A DNA stretch of 52,316 nt from VGWB01 sp964480945 (GCA_964480945.1 CAYZRX010000020.1:1-52316); one strand, 5' to 3'. Shown: positions 1 through 9,620, counted from the first letter of the stretch. The notes: a model not told the origin generated them from the letters alone. Numbers and translations are program-made.

Positions 1-162
1 TTTTCATCATGCAATTCAGCAGAGCGTGACAAGCCAGTGCCGTTTCCATAAAGTGATCTTGTGTTTATCGACAGCGCAACAACAAATGGAAACGAGCACT
101 ACTGCCTTTTTGGAAAGGGCTGGATCAAGAGATACCGGATTCCTTTCTAGAAGTGGCACTAG

Positions 163-708
163 CTATTTCGCGATCCCGATCACGCCGCACGCCACACGTG
201 CACCGGCTGCTCCCGTGGGCTGGGACATCAGATCGTCTTCCTTCTCATGCACAATGATCCCCCGACCGATGATGGAGTTCCTTCCGCTCAGGGAGATGAT
301 GCTGTCGACGAAGCTGAAATCCGCCACCCCGTTTTGATCGGCGTCGATGTTGCCCAGATCTCCAACGTGTCGTTTGGCGCTCAAGCGACCGCCGTGGGGC
401 ATCGCGGTGGGATTGAAATGCCCTCCCGTCGAAGTTCCGTCATCCGCACTGCAGTCGCCGTACTCGTGGACGTGGAATCCATGCTTGCCAGGCGTCAACC
501 CTGAAAGGTGTCCGCTGACACGAATTCCGCCTTTCACAACCTCAAACGTGACCCTTCCCATGACGGCATTTCCCTTGGTCGGATGGAGAATGCAGATCGC
601 CTTCGTGATCGCAACGGGCTGCGCTCCTGCGCGCTTCATTTGCGCCGTTCCAGCTTGGAAACAGCATGCCAGTAGTACCAACGCGATCGCACTTGACCGG
701 TATCTCAT
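163..708 (-). CDS. sodC: Cu/Zn superoxide dismutase, exported
   Basis: Dismutates superoxide to peroxide and oxygen outside the cytoplasm. The 181-residue product has a signal peptide (about residues 1-22) and then one Cu/Zn-SOD domain. All metal ligands are visible: copper by H79, H81, the bridging H97 and H154; zinc by H97, H105, H114 and D117. The disulfide pair is C86 and C174, and the motifs GFHVHEYGDC, GGHFNP and HVGDLGN are intact. The start is fixed by a strong AAAGGAGG six bases before the ATG. It lies just downstream of the M16 peptidase on the same strand, but about 80 bp separate them and both have their own ribosome sites. Family assignment is very sure; a periplasmic location is inferred from the signal peptide. 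Confidence 0.96.
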   Translation of the reverse strand: MRYRSSAIALVLLACCFQAGTAQMKRAGAQPVAITKAICILHPTKGNAVMGRVTFEVVKGGIRVSGHLSGLTPGKHGFHVHEYGDCSADDGTSTGGHFNPTAMPHGGRLSAKRHVGDLGNIDADQNGVADFSFVDSIISLSGRNSIIGRGIIVHEKEDDLMSQPTGAAGARVACGVIGIAK

Positions 709-788
709 CAGATGCCTCCTTTCATCCCCCCGGTGATATTCCCTGAGAACATCCTGCTTCCCACCTCTCCTTCAAGCCCAAATCTCTT

Positions 789-3548
789 CTACTTCATCAC
801 CTTCCCGTCGCTATCGAGAAACCTGAGCTCGCCGAAATGGAGATCCCGGATACCTTCTTCGATCTTCTGCCGGTCACCGACGACCACCCAGATGAGCTGG
901 TTCGGCTTCACGACCTCTTTCGCCGCGTGGTTCAGTTGATCGAGGCTCAGTGCCATGACCTTCTGGGGGTACGTCTGATAGTAATCATCCGGAAGATGAT
1001 AGCGAACGAGGTTCGAAAGGTATCCGGCCACGCTCGCGTTCGTTTCCCAGACGCCGGGAAGCTCGAGGGTCAGGTTGCTCTTGACCTTCTTCATCTCCTC
1101 ATCCGTCACGGGATGGTCGCCGACGATCCCGCTGAGCTCCTTCTGCAGCTCGACCATGGATTCCTTTGTCTTGTCCGTTTGGACAGGGCCGTAGGCGATG
1201 AACGGCCGCTGCGCGGCGGTCGAATAGATGAAACTCCCTGCACCGTAGGACCAGTGCTTGGCCTCCCGAAGGTTCATGTTGATGCGCGAGGTGAACGCCC
1301 CGCCCAGGACCGTGTTCATCGCCTGGACGGCAATCTCGTCAGGATTGTTTTGCGGCACCGTCAGTTCAGCGGCGAAGATCACCGATTGCAGCGCTCCAGG
1401 CTTGTCCATCAAGTAGACGATCGGCTGCTTTGGTGCAGGCACGTCGGTAATACTCTTCTTCGGCACCTCGCCGGGCTTCCAGTTCTTGAACGCCCGCTCG
1501 AGCCGGGGTACGATCGCGTCCATTGTCGCGTCGCCAATGACGATGAGCGTCGCATTGTTCGGGCGAATCCACGTCTGATGAAACTTGACCATCTCAGTGC
1601 GTGTCAGCTTCGCTACCGACTCCTCGGTCCCCGTTCCCGTGAGCGGGATGCCGTACGGATGCCCCGAGCCATACAGCAAGGGGGCCAGCACCCTCACGCC
1701 CATCTGGATGGGCTGAGCCTTCTCCCTCTTGATCCCGGCGATGGTTTGCTTCTGCAGGCGTTCAAAATCTTCCTTCGGGAAGGAGGGATTCAGGATCACG
1801 TCGGCATACAGGTCGAGAGATTTGTCCAGGTTGGTCTTCAGCGCGTTCATCGAGACCGTGGAGACGTCGAGATTGGAACCCGTGTTCAGGGTCGCCCCGA
1901 GCAACTGGAGCTCGTCACTGATCTGGAGGGCCGTGCGGGTCTTCGTCCCTTCGTCCAGCATGTTCATGGCGAGGTTTGCCGTCCCGGGAGCGGAGAGGAC
2001 GTCGGCGGCGTATCCTGCATCGAAGAGCATCGTAAACTGCACGATCGGTACTGTCGGCCGGTGGACGAAGATCAGCTTCATCCCGTTTGCGAGCGTCTTC
2101 CGCTCGAACGCCGGGAACTTGGCGACCGGCGGCGGGCCGACCGCGGGCAGCGATTTCCGGATCATTGTATCGGCAGGAGCAGCCGAGAGGTTCGGGTAGG
2201 GCACAATGTCAAGCAAATAGACGCCGTCAGAAAGCCATTCCGCAGCCGCCTTCCGAATATCCTTGACAGTGGCGCTCTTTGTCCGTCGCAGCGTGGTTTT
2301 GTAATAGTCCGGGCTGCCGCCATACACTTCATTCTGAGCGAGGATGTCCGATGTACCACCGAAGCCGCCGATGCGCTCGATTCCGCGGAGGAATCTCGCT
2401 TCGTGCAATGCCTTCGCCCTGCTCAACTCCACCTCGGTCGGTCCGGATTTGAGGAACTTCGCCATCTCCTCATCGATCGCTTTCTCCACTGCAACGAGGT
2501 CCTCGCCGGGTTTGGCGGTCGCCGTGATGACGAACTGGCTGGCGATTTCCCGGCGGTCGATGTACGCGTTGACGTTCGTCGCTATCTGGTCTTTGTAGAC
2601 GAGGCGATAGTACAGCCGGGAGGATTTTCCGCTGGAGAGAATGTCGGAAGCAAGGTTGAGATAGTCCAGATCGGCCGTTCCCCATCCCGGGATGTTCCAC
2701 ACTTCGTACACGCGCGCCTGCGGCACGCGATCCTGCGCGATCTCCCGCTGGACTCCGGTTCGCTTCGCAACCCACGACGAGAACCGTGCAACGGGTGGAC
2801 CCGGGGGAATGTCGCCGAAATACTTTTTCACCCGCGCGAGGGCATCGTCCGTCTTGATGTCACCGGCAACCGACAGCACGGCATTCGACGGGCCGTAGGA
2901 CGCCCGGAACCAATCCTTCACATCGGAGAGTGAAGCCGCATTCAGGTCATCCATCGACCCGATAACGGTATGATCATATGGGTGTCCGGCCGGCCACGTG
3001 GCCTTCGTGATCAGCTCCTCGGAAACGGCGTACGGCTGATTCTCCCCCTGCCGTTTCTCGTTCTGGACCACGCCGCGTTGCTCGTCGAGCTTCCCCTGAT
3101 CGATCGCACCGAGAAGGTGTCCCATCCGGTCCGATTCCATCCAGAGGGCGAGGTCGAACGCTGAGGTCGGCACGTTCTGGAAGTAGTTGGTACGATCTTC
3201 GTTGGTCGTGCCGTTCATGTCTGTGGCACCCACGCGCTCGAGCGCCTGAAAGTAGTCGTCGTTGTAGTCTTCGCTCCCGTTGAACATAAGATGCTCGAAC
3301 AGGTGCGCGAATCCGCTCTTGCCGGGCTTCTCGTTCTTCGAGCCGACATGGTACCAAATGTTGACGGCGACAATCGGCGCCTTGTGGTCCTCATGGATGA
3401 TGACCGTCAGACCGTTGTCGAGCTTGAACATCTTGTACGGAATATCGACCACGTCCGCCGCGCTCATCTTCGCTTTTTGAGACAGAAGCAGGGCGGGAAC
3501 GAACAGGAGCATCAAGAGCCAGCGAATGGAACGATGGTGATCCATCAT
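789..3548 (-). CDS. M16 family zinc peptidase, two-lobed, secreted
   Basis: A pitrilysin-type metallopeptidase of 919 residues, the length of a fused two-subunit M16 protein. A hydrophobic signal sequence covers about residues 9-23. The first lobe has the inverted zinc motif HLFEH (residues 82-86) and a likely third ligand E164 in VVQNEKR. The second lobe begins near residue 487 (FERKTLANGMKLIF) and has NLAMNMLDEG where the zinc motif would be, so it is the non-catalytic partner lobe, as is usual for the family. It probably degrades peptides in the periplasm. AAAGGG lies eight bases before tandem ATGs at 3548 and 3545, so the exact start is ambiguous by one codon. Confidence 0.95.
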   Translation of the reverse strand: MMDHHRSIRWLLMLLFVPALLLSQKAKMSAADVVDIPYKMFKLDNGLTVIIHEDHKAPIVAVNIWYHVGSKNEKPGKSGFAHLFEHLMFNGSEDYNDDYFQALERVGATDMNGTTNEDRTNYFQNVPTSAFDLALWMESDRMGHLLGAIDQGKLDEQRGVVQNEKRQGENQPYAVSEELITKATWPAGHPYDHTVIGSMDDLNAASLSDVKDWFRASYGPSNAVLSVAGDIKTDDALARVKKYFGDIPPGPPVARFSSWVAKRTGVQREIAQDRVPQARVYEVWNIPGWGTADLDYLNLASDILSSGKSSRLYYRLVYKDQIATNVNAYIDRREIASQFVITATAKPGEDLVAVEKAIDEEMAKFLKSGPTEVELSRAKALHEARFLRGIERIGGFGGTSDILAQNEVYGGSPDYYKTTLRRTKSATVKDIRKAAAEWLSDGVYLLDIVPYPNLSAAPADTMIRKSLPAVGPPPVAKFPAFERKTLANGMKLIFVHRPTVPIVQFTMLFDAGYAADVLSAPGTANLAMNMLDEGTKTRTALQISDELQLLGATLNTGSNLDVSTVSMNALKTNLDKSLDLYADVILNPSFPKEDFERLQKQTIAGIKREKAQPIQMGVRVLAPLLYGSGHPYGIPLTGTGTEESVAKLTRTEMVKFHQTWIRPNNATLIVIGDATMDAIVPRLERAFKNWKPGEVPKKSITDVPAPKQPIVYLMDKPGALQSVIFAAELTVPQNNPDEIAVQAMNTVLGGAFTSRINMNLREAKHWSYGAGSFIYSTAAQRPFIAYGPVQTDKTKESMVELQKELSGIVGDHPVTDEEMKKVKSNLTLELPGVWETNASVAGYLSNLVRYHLPDDYYQTYPQKVMALSLDQLNHAAKEVVKPNQLIWVVVGDRQKIEEGIRDLHFGELRFLDSDGKVMK

Positions 3549-4131
3549 ATGTTTTGCCCTTTGAAGAAATGGTGAATGAAAGTGTTCCGCCGATGCGAGT
3601 CGACCCTCACTACCGGATTCCTCACTCCGACCACAGAGTGCGATGTGTGGTCGCCGACCGCATCGAGACGGTTGTTCGTCCGAGACTTGTCGTATTCGAT
3701 GATTCGACCGATTGCCGCTGAAGGCTGCGACAAATCGGGCCGTGGGGTTCGATGGACTGGAAGCGGAATCAATTACAGCTTTGTGTTTGGAGCTTGAGAA
3801 TACACCAGCAGGTAGCGTGGAGAGGTCGTGTTGAATCTGAATTTCCTAAAAAGTAAGAACATCTGAGATCAACATCAAGCCGCCACAGGGCGTGAAATGA
3901 CCTGGCCCGCAGGGTTGAAAACCATCATCGCTTACGTGGTACGTTCACTCAACACGCGTACAGACCCGAGGGTTCCTCTCCGTAAGCCCTGCTGCAATGC
4001 TGATAATACCCCGCACGTCGCGCTCTGAAGCGTCTGCCCTTCAGCGCATTCAACCATTTGCTCTGTTTTGCATCTAATTTGAACAACTGCGTTTTTGGAC
4101 GATATCAATGAACTTCACCAAGGAGGATACG
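3549..4131. other. Intergenic region between divergent genes
   Basis: This stretch separates the minus-strand M16 gene from the plus-strand lipoprotein gene, so it must hold both promoters. Short open frames here show no protein-like composition. No convincing hairpin terminator, RNA gene or repeat was seen. Confidence 0.5.
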
Positions 4132-4995
4132 ATGGGGCAACACTCCGGGTTGCGTTTGGCCTGGCATGGGCTCCTCGCGTGCGTCGTGACCATCATGTTT
4201 GCAGCCTTGCTGGATGGGTGCGCGGGAGCGGTACAGGTGGCCAGTCGTTGGGATGAGCGTCCGATCCTGGTCGACGGGAACTCAAGCGATTGGACCGACT
4301 CGACCGTGTTCGTCCAGAAGGATGATTTCCGGATTGGCATTATGAACGACGATCAGTACCTCTATGTCTGTCTGATGTCGAACCTTCCGAACCTCGGGCG
4401 TCAGGTCATGTTCAGAGGGATGACTATCTGGTTTGACCCGAGCGGCGGCGAGAAGAAGACGATCGGTATTCGCTACCCCATCGGTATGGCTGGCATGGGA
4501 ATGGCTGCCAGACCTCAGGGAGAGGGGGATGAGCAAGGTGCAGAGGGGGGAGAATACGGTCGGAGCCGCGAGCGCTTCAACCCGGAGATGAGCGTGGCAC
4601 TGAGCGAGTTTGAATTCCTCGGCCCGAATGAAAACGATCGCCAGAGAGTGTCAAAGTTGGAGGCACAGGGGGTCGAACTCGAGCTGAAGTCGACGCAGGA
4701 TAGGTTTGTCTACGAGCTGAAGATACCGCTTGTGTACTCTTCACAGCATCCTTATGCTCTCGAGAGTCACGCCGGAGCAGCGATCGGGATCGGCGTGGAG
4801 TCGAACACGCCGCAGCGGGGCGAGTTCGCCCAGCAGGTTGAAGGAGCCGGCAGGGGAGGGTTCGGTCGCGGTGGAGGACGGGGAGGAATGCGTGGCGGTG
4901 GGATGAGAGGCGGAGGCGGGGGCCAGCGACCGGGCGGCGCGATCTCCAATTTCAGCTTCTGGAGCCACGTGCAGCTTGCAGAGAAGGCCCGCTGA
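4132..4995 (+). CDS. Lipoprotein with CBM9-like domain and Gly/Arg-rich tail
   Basis: Function unknown. The 287-residue product has a hydrophobic leader ending in LLDGC, making C30 a likely lipidation site. The next 190 or so residues (RWDERPILVDGNSSDWTDST, then FRIGIMNDDQYLYVCL) look like the family 9 carbohydrate-binding-like fold often found at the N-terminus of FCB surface proteins. Near the C-terminus is a low-complexity stretch of RGG/GGM units (about residues 240-270), then a conserved-looking NFSFWSHVQL end. The start at 4132 is chosen over an in-frame ATG at 4108 because AGGAGG at 4121-4126 sits five bases before it. It could act as a surface carbohydrate-binding or structural lipoprotein; this is inference. 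Confidence 0.8.
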   Translation: MGQHSGLRLAWHGLLACVVTIMFAALLDGCAGAVQVASRWDERPILVDGNSSDWTDSTVFVQKDDFRIGIMNDDQYLYVCLMSNLPNLGRQVMFRGMTIWFDPSGGEKKTIGIRYPIGMAGMGMAARPQGEGDEQGAEGGEYGRSRERFNPEMSVALSEFEFLGPNENDRQRVSKLEAQGVELELKSTQDRFVYELKIPLVYSSQHPYALESHAGAAIGIGVESNTPQRGEFAQQVEGAGRGGFGRGGGRGGMRGGGMRGGGGGQRPGGAISNFSFWSHVQLAEKAR

Positions 4996-5092
4996 GAAGT
5001 CGCCGAGCTCTGAGCAGCGTATCCGGCCAACTCAAATGGAAACCTACAGTGTGATGGTCCGGCCAACGGACCTCACGTGAATAAGGTCTCGC

Positions 5093-5581
5093 TTACGGCG
5101 TGTCGACCAAAACGGTATTGAACATCCACGAGGAACCGCTGTTCATGGTCAGGTACAGGTTTCCCGAGCCCCCGGAGGATTTCGTGCACTTCACGACGAA
5201 CGTCCCCTCACCGGGAGACGTGATGTTGTGGGACTCCCTCAGGGTGTACGAGGTCGAGCCTCCCCAGTTCAGCTCGATGGTCGCCGTCTGAAATGTCGTG
5301 AGCTTATAAGTCCCTGAGCAATAGTATGTCCCATTCGTCGCGTTCGAGACCGTTGCGCCGCTCGGACCGACGATGCAGGTCACTGTGATGACGTCGCTCC
5401 CCGCCACGCCGTACCCGGCCTCATAGTGGTCGACCTGTCTCGTGAACGAAACCTTGTAGCCCTGCCCGCCACCGCAATTCTCGAGGCTGGGAGCCGGCCC
5501 CGTGGAGCTTTCTTTCTTGCAGCTCAGGGAGAGGAGCGACAGGCAGGTGAGAGCGCACAGCGCGATGAGAAGAGTTCGCAT
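5093..5581 (-). CDS. Hypothetical lipoprotein
   Basis: A 162-residue protein with a clear lipoprotein signal: hydrophobic stretch LLIALCALTCLSLLSLS, then C21 followed by KKESSTG, a Bacteroidota-like pattern. The mature part is rich in Ser, Thr, Gly and beta-branched residues and reads like one beta-sandwich domain (VITVTCIVGPSG, then TATIELNWGGSTSYTL). No family was recognised. The start at 5581 is supported by AAAGGAAC eight bases upstream; longer in-frame starts up to 5644 lack a signal-peptide arrangement. It follows the seven-gene cluster on the same strand after a gap of about 130 bp and could be its last member, but nothing else links them. Confidence 0.75.
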   Translation of the reverse strand: MRTLLIALCALTCLSLLSLSCKKESSTGPAPSLENCGGGQGYKVSFTRQVDHYEAGYGVAGSDVITVTCIVGPSGATVSNATNGTYYCSGTYKLTTFQTATIELNWGGSTSYTLRESHNITSPGEGTFVVKCTKSSGGSGNLYLTMNSGSSWMFNTVLVDTP

Positions 5582-5708
5582 GGTTGGTGTTCCTTTCATT
5601 GTATGGGAAACGTTCAAGACCACGATCATTACTGTGTGAAACACACCCTGGTTTGGCTGAAGGCCCCCTCAACGGTCGCGTGAATTGGCCCCTCTGGCGG
5701 TGTTCGTG

Positions 5709-6809
5709 TTACTCGAGTTTCCAAGCGCGAAGGTGACCGTCCACCTCCACGGCGAGCAATGTGGCACAAGGATTGAAGGCCGCGGTGGCAAACAAACTGG
5801 CCCGACAGAGATTCACCTTCCCGAGCGCTTTGGTGAAGAAATCGGGTCGTCCGGCACGCAGTTGGTCGAGTGAGAAGGTGTAGAGAACCTTTGGCAAGCC
5901 GCGGTTGGCGGGAGGAACGGCTGCAAGCGCCACGAGACTGTTTGCGCTCGGAGAGAACGCGGCGCGTTCGAACATTATGTCTGCCGTCGCATACCGCTTC
6001 ACGTCCTCGTCTCCCAGACCGCCGAACAGCAGCATGCCACCAACATCCGTGAATTGGAAGGACGCATCTTCGTGGGCAGTAGCAGAGATGGAGATATGCA
6101 TCTTGCCCCCGGCCCCGATGAGATAGGCGCCGTCCGGAGAGGGATTGACGTCAAAGACGATGTGGTCCCCGGCAGGACGGATCGTCACCCCAACCGTCTC
6201 GTCAGCGTGCGGGGTCCAAATGACGATCAACCCATCCATCAGGCTCACAACTCTGGCTCCATCATGAGAAATCCTCACTCGTGAGACTTTCGTCGGTGGC
6301 TCTTTGAAGAGCTTCTCTGCAAGCCCCGGCGCAAACTTGAGCTCCCTGGCTTGGAGACCGGAGGGGACTTCCACAATCACAATTTTCCCATCGCTTCCGC
6401 CGACCGCGAGGTTCTTACCATCCGGATAGAAGTCCAAAGACTGTGCAGCTTCCCCCCGATCTGTTGTCATGATGCACTTCATCTCGTTGACATCCCACAC
6501 GCGCAATGTGCCGTCGTCCGACGCGGATGCGATCAGCCCCTCGTTGTGACTCAAGGCCAAGGCCTTGATAGTTTTCGTGTGCCCCTCAAGAACACCCGTG
6601 CTGCCAGCCTCGACTGCATCCCAGAGTCGAATACGGCACTCATCCTTTGCAGCTGAAGCGATACGGTGACCTGAAGCGGCAAGCGCCGCGACTCCCCCTG
6701 CATACCCTCCGAGATCATACTCTGCTACAGGTTCGACCTTCTTCGCTTTTGGCTTCGGTGACGGCTCCGCAGTTTTGGAGCCCAGAAGGCTTGACAGGAA
6801 TCCTGCCAT
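5709..6809 (-). CDS. WD40-repeat protein with amphipathic N-terminus
   Basis: A predicted beta-propeller of 366 residues without signal peptide. It starts with an amphipathic helix-like segment (GFLSSLLGSK), a Pro/Lys-rich linker (SPKPKAKKVEP), then WD40 blades. Clear ones are at about residues 40-66 (ending IRLWDA), 72-108 (GHTKTIKALALSHNEG to LRVWDV), 113-150 and 190-200 (IVIWTP). The last blade ends the protein (LRAWKLE) and the C-terminal half is more divergent. Such propellers usually serve as scaffolds, so a binding role is likely. It is the last gene of an evenly spaced seven-gene minus-strand set. CGGAGG seven bases before the ATG supports the start. Confidence 0.88.
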   Translation of the reverse strand: MAGFLSSLLGSKTAEPSPKPKAKKVEPVAEYDLGGYAGGVAALAASGHRIASAAKDECRIRLWDAVEAGSTGVLEGHTKTIKALALSHNEGLIASASDDGTLRVWDVNEMKCIMTTDRGEAAQSLDFYPDGKNLAVGGSDGKIVIVEVPSGLQARELKFAPGLAEKLFKEPPTKVSRVRISHDGARVVSLMDGLIVIWTPHADETVGVTIRPAGDHIVFDVNPSPDGAYLIGAGGKMHISISATAHEDASFQFTDVGGMLLFGGLGDEDVKRYATADIMFERAAFSPSANSLVALAAVPPANRGLPKVLYTFSLDQLRAGRPDFFTKALGKVNLCRASLFATAAFNPCATLLAVEVDGHLRAWKLE

Positions 6810-6868
6810 GACGTGCCTCCGTTTGAAAGTGTTGTGCGTGAAAGCTCAACGCGGCTCGATCCTTCAGT

Positions 6869-7795
6869 TCAATCGAACCGTAGTCGATTCATGTCGAAAT
6901 TGGCCATATGCCACTGCATTGCTACCTGAAACTTCTCCTGCGGAAGGAATGATTCGGCCCGTGCGAGTTTCTGAGCCATCTCACGAATGGTATGCACGGC
7001 TTTCTCCCTGAACGTGAGCCTCCGGTTCAGCGCGATCGCGTCTTCGTCCGCAAGGACGGCAAAACAGTACGGCGTCCAGGCGAGCTGCTGGACGAGGAAC
7101 CATCCTTCCTGGGGTGAGAAGAGAGAAGGCTTGAACATCGGAAGAAACGCCTCCATCGTGCTCGGCTCCCCCGACGGCTCGGCGATCCTCATATAGTAGG
7201 CTACCAGCGGACCGAAGGGCGTCTCCGAGAGAATCCACTGCGTTTCAACCTGCGTCCGGCTGTCGAACGGCGGCCCTTGGACGGCAGCGACGATCGCCAC
7301 GGCCTTCTGCAGTCCATCGCGAACGATCTGCACCTGATGCCGCAGCATCAGATGCGCTTTCATCACCGGGTGGAGAAATGTCTGCCGCTCGTCCCAGGCC
7401 GGAAATCGAATCGGACTGGTCCACTCATTCCAATGACTCTTCCACATCCTCGCCTCGAAATGAGAGGGATCCTTGCTCAGGACCAGGTCGAGGACTTCCT
7501 CAGCAGACTTGAACTGCGCTCCGGCCTCCAGGACGAACGCCTTCGCAACAAGCAAGTCGAAGTCGTTCGGACAACAAGTGATTGCATCGCCCAGGGCGGA
7601 AAGCGCCTTTTCCAATTCGGAATGAGACAGCGTTGCTCTCGTGGCGGTGCGGTCTTCCTGGACGACGACCTCAATACAGGAGTCCAGGATGTCAACCACC
7701 TGACGGATCTGCTTGCGCGCGGAATGAGCAGGATCGGAAAGACGAAGGATTGCAGCCGATGCTGCGTTCGACGGATGATCTGCGGGATGCGCCAT
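6869..7795 (-). CDS. Hypothetical TPR-like soluble protein
   Basis: A 308-residue protein with no signal peptide or membrane segment. Residues about 65-125 read as helical repeats of tetratricopeptide type (LEKALSALGDAITCCPNDFD, then AEEVLDLVLSKDPSHFEARM). The C-terminal 180 residues (WDERQTFLHPVMKAHLMLRH onward) match no family I know. It lies 59 bp upstream of the WD40 gene on the same strand. The start at 7795 is preferred to an in-frame ATG at 7813 because AGGT lies a suitable distance before it; the six-codon difference is uncertain. It may bind its neighbours, since TPR, HEAT and WD40 proteins are scaffolds; this is inference from context. Confidence 0.75.
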   Translation of the reverse strand: MAHPADHPSNAASAAILRLSDPAHSARKQIRQVVDILDSCIEVVVQEDRTATRATLSHSELEKALSALGDAITCCPNDFDLLVAKAFVLEAGAQFKSAEEVLDLVLSKDPSHFEARMWKSHWNEWTSPIRFPAWDERQTFLHPVMKAHLMLRHQVQIVRDGLQKAVAIVAAVQGPPFDSRTQVETQWILSETPFGPLVAYYMRIAEPSGEPSTMEAFLPMFKPSLFSPQEGWFLVQQLAWTPYCFAVLADEDAIALNRRLTFREKAVHTIREMAQKLARAESFLPQEKFQVAMQWHMANFDMNRLRFD

Positions 7796-7854
7796 TGATG
7801 CACCTGATCTCATTGTGGATTCGGTCGGATTGGAATTTCCTTACCGTTGCGACA

Positions 7855-8268
7855 TCAAACCTTCTTTTCATTCCCCCCGATCGCCGCCAGCGCTGCTCTC
7901 GCCCCGCCGCTCCCGATAAACTCACCGAGAAGATCCACCCGACCCGTGTCGACCAAGGGCTCGCGAAGCACGCTGGGGCCTTCGACGAACGCCGGGGATG
8001 CAGACACGTTTCGGAATTCGATGCTCGATTCGAGCGCAGCCCTGATCGCCGGGAGCGTTGCAGAGTCCAGAACCTGCGCAGCGATGCAGAACACATTCTC
8101 GTTGCCGTCCAGAGTGGCCATGGTATCACCCTCGGAGAACATGACCCCTCGAACGCTCTGGAGATCGACGGCCTTCCAGAGAACCTTCCAGCACTCGAAT
8201 CCGTAGTTGGCAGACTCGATCTTCCCGATGTCAAAGCGAATCCCGAGAGCTGGGAACGCGGGAATCAT
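7855..8268 (-). CDS. Hypothetical small protein of the WD40/HEAT cluster
   Basis: A 137-residue soluble protein of unknown function with no signal peptide or membrane helix. The N-terminal half has alternating hydrophobics of a beta-rich domain (GIRFDIGKIESANYGFECWK). The C-terminal half is helical and Ala-rich (GGARAALAAIGGNE). GGAG sits six bases before ATG 8268, better than the in-frame GTG at 8271. It lies between the HEAT-repeat gene and the TPR-like gene with gaps of about 83 and 59 bp. It is real by its ribosome site, composition and position; I do not recognise the family. Confidence 0.7.
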   Translation of the reverse strand: MIPAFPALGIRFDIGKIESANYGFECWKVLWKAVDLQSVRGVMFSEGDTMATLDGNENVFCIAAQVLDSATLPAIRAALESSIEFRNVSASPAFVEGPSVLREPLVDTGRVDLLGEFIGSGGARAALAAIGGNEKKV

Positions 8269-8351
8269 CACATGCTCCTTTCAGTTCAGAGGAAAGTGCC
8301 CGTGAATGAGTTCATGATCAGCGAGGCATCATGCCCGATGGGGTTGGGGTC

Positions 8352-9620
8352 TCATTTCTTCTTTGGCTTCTTCATCTTCTCTATCACCATCTTCGCCGCC
8401 GCGCGGACCATCGAGTCCGGATCACTTCGCGACAGGCCGGTCAATCGCTCGAGCACCCTGGCATCCCCGACCCTCCCAAGCATATGCACTGCCATCCATC
8501 GGATCGTTTGGTCATCATCCAGAGCGCTTATGAGTGCGTCGACCGCCCGCTGATCCCTGTAATTCCCCAACGCCTCAACGGCGAGCAGCCTGGCATCCTT
8601 GTTCTTCAACAACTTAACCAAAGGTTCAATCGCCCCGGGGTCGCCCAACTGGCCGAGAGCGTAGATGGCATTCTGACGCACGGAATAGTACGGGATCGGT
8701 AGAATCTGGCCGACATACTCGAATTTTTCATCGAGGATGACCTTCGTCGGCAGCTCGGTATCCGCGAGACCGAAGATGTGGCCCTTCACGCGAGTACTGA
8801 CGCTGCTGACCGACACCAGAGCCTCCAACGCCCTTTTGTCCTTGATCTTTGCCAGGGCGTTTATCGCGTAGCATTTCACGAGCACGGACCCGTCCCCTAT
8901 CGCTTTGATCAAGACCTTCGTCGCACTTGTATCCTTGATCTCGCCGAGCGACCAGGCCGCGAGGTACCGCCCTTCCTCAGAGCTGCTCTGAAGAATCCTG
9001 GAGAGTGGACGAACTGCCCTCGGATCCCTCGCGTGCGCCAACACTCTTGCGACCGAACCAGTAAGCTTGACAGATCCATTATCGAGTGCGACAAGCAAAG
9101 AGCCTATGTTGATGTTCTTCAGCCTGAGCAGCGCGCCGGCCATCGCCGTATAAGGATCATCGTTGATCGCCGCCAGGAGGTGGGATTCGCCGATATCGCT
9201 GAACGACGCGTACTTCATCGGTGGATACAGTTCCGGGGGGCCTTTCGGGACCTCCTGCGAGGATCCATTACGCGTGCGAAGCGTGAAGTTCTCCCACGTG
9301 TAGATCGACACCCTCTCGTCGGACTGCCGTGTTCCCTCGTGCAGGCGCGGGTTGCTGTATAAAAGCTCGATGACGGCCACCTGGCCCCCATCGATAGTCA
9401 CCTTCGTGTCGGACACGAACGTCGGCTCAACATTGAACCAGGTCCACACGCCCTTGTCAACGTCGAACGCGCCCTCNNNNNNNNNNNNNNNNNNNNNNNN
9501 NNNNNNNNNNNNNNNNNNNNNNNNNNNNNNNNNNNNNNNNNNNNNNNNNNNNNNNNNNNNNNNNNNNNNNNNNNNNACGATGAGAATGATCGGAATTCTC
9601 TTGACGGACGGCGATTTCAC
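8352..9620 (-). CDS. HEAT-repeat protein, interrupted by an assembly gap
   Basis: A helical-repeat protein. After the gap the sequence has a beta-rich portion (FDVDKGVWTWFNVEPTFV) and then repeated HEAT/PBS units of about 31 residues, for example ARDPRAVRPLSRILQSSSEE, YAINALAKIKDKRALEALVS, AIEPLVKLLKNKDARLLAVE and AVDALISALDDDQTIRWMAV, ending KMKKPKKK. The gene starts at a GTG preceded by AGAGGAGA, and its first 14 residues (MKSPSVKRIPIILI) look like the beginning of a signal peptide, so the product may be exported. One hundred N (9477-9576) hide about 33 residues. The frames agree across the gap only if its true length leaves the same remainder on division by three. Such proteins usually bind other proteins. 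Confidence 0.85.
   Translation of the reverse strand: MKSPSVKRIPIILIXXXXXXXXXXXXXXXXXXXXXXXXXXXXXXXXXXEGAFDVDKGVWTWFNVEPTFVSDTKVTIDGGQVAVIELLYSNPRLHEGTRQSDERVSIYTWENFTLRTRNGSSQEVPKGPPELYPPMKYASFSDIGESHLLAAINDDPYTAMAGALLRLKNINIGSLLVALDNGSVKLTGSVARVLAHARDPRAVRPLSRILQSSSEEGRYLAAWSLGEIKDTSATKVLIKAIGDGSVLVKCYAINALAKIKDKRALEALVSVSSVSTRVKGHIFGLADTELPTKVILDEKFEYVGQILPIPYYSVRQNAIYALGQLGDPGAIEPLVKLLKNKDARLLAVEALGNYRDQRAVDALISALDDDQTIRWMAVHMLGRVGDARVLERLTGLSRSDPDSMVRAAAKMVIEKMKKPKKK
9477..9576. other. Assembly gap of 100 N
   Basis: Exactly 100 undetermined bases inside the HEAT-repeat gene. The same length occurs at two other places in the window, so it is probably a placeholder and not a measured distance. 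Confidence 0.98.

Noticed and set aside
837..2933. A 698-codon open frame on the plus strand opposite the M16 peptidase gene
   Set aside because: The minus strand codes for a complete M16 protein with signal and zinc motif. The plus frame is Arg/His-rich, has no domain or ribosome site, and arises from GC-rich codon use.
3545..3772. A 75-codon minus-strand frame upstream of the M16 gene
   Set aside because: Overlaps the M16 start, lacks a ribosome site and has a non-protein-like composition.
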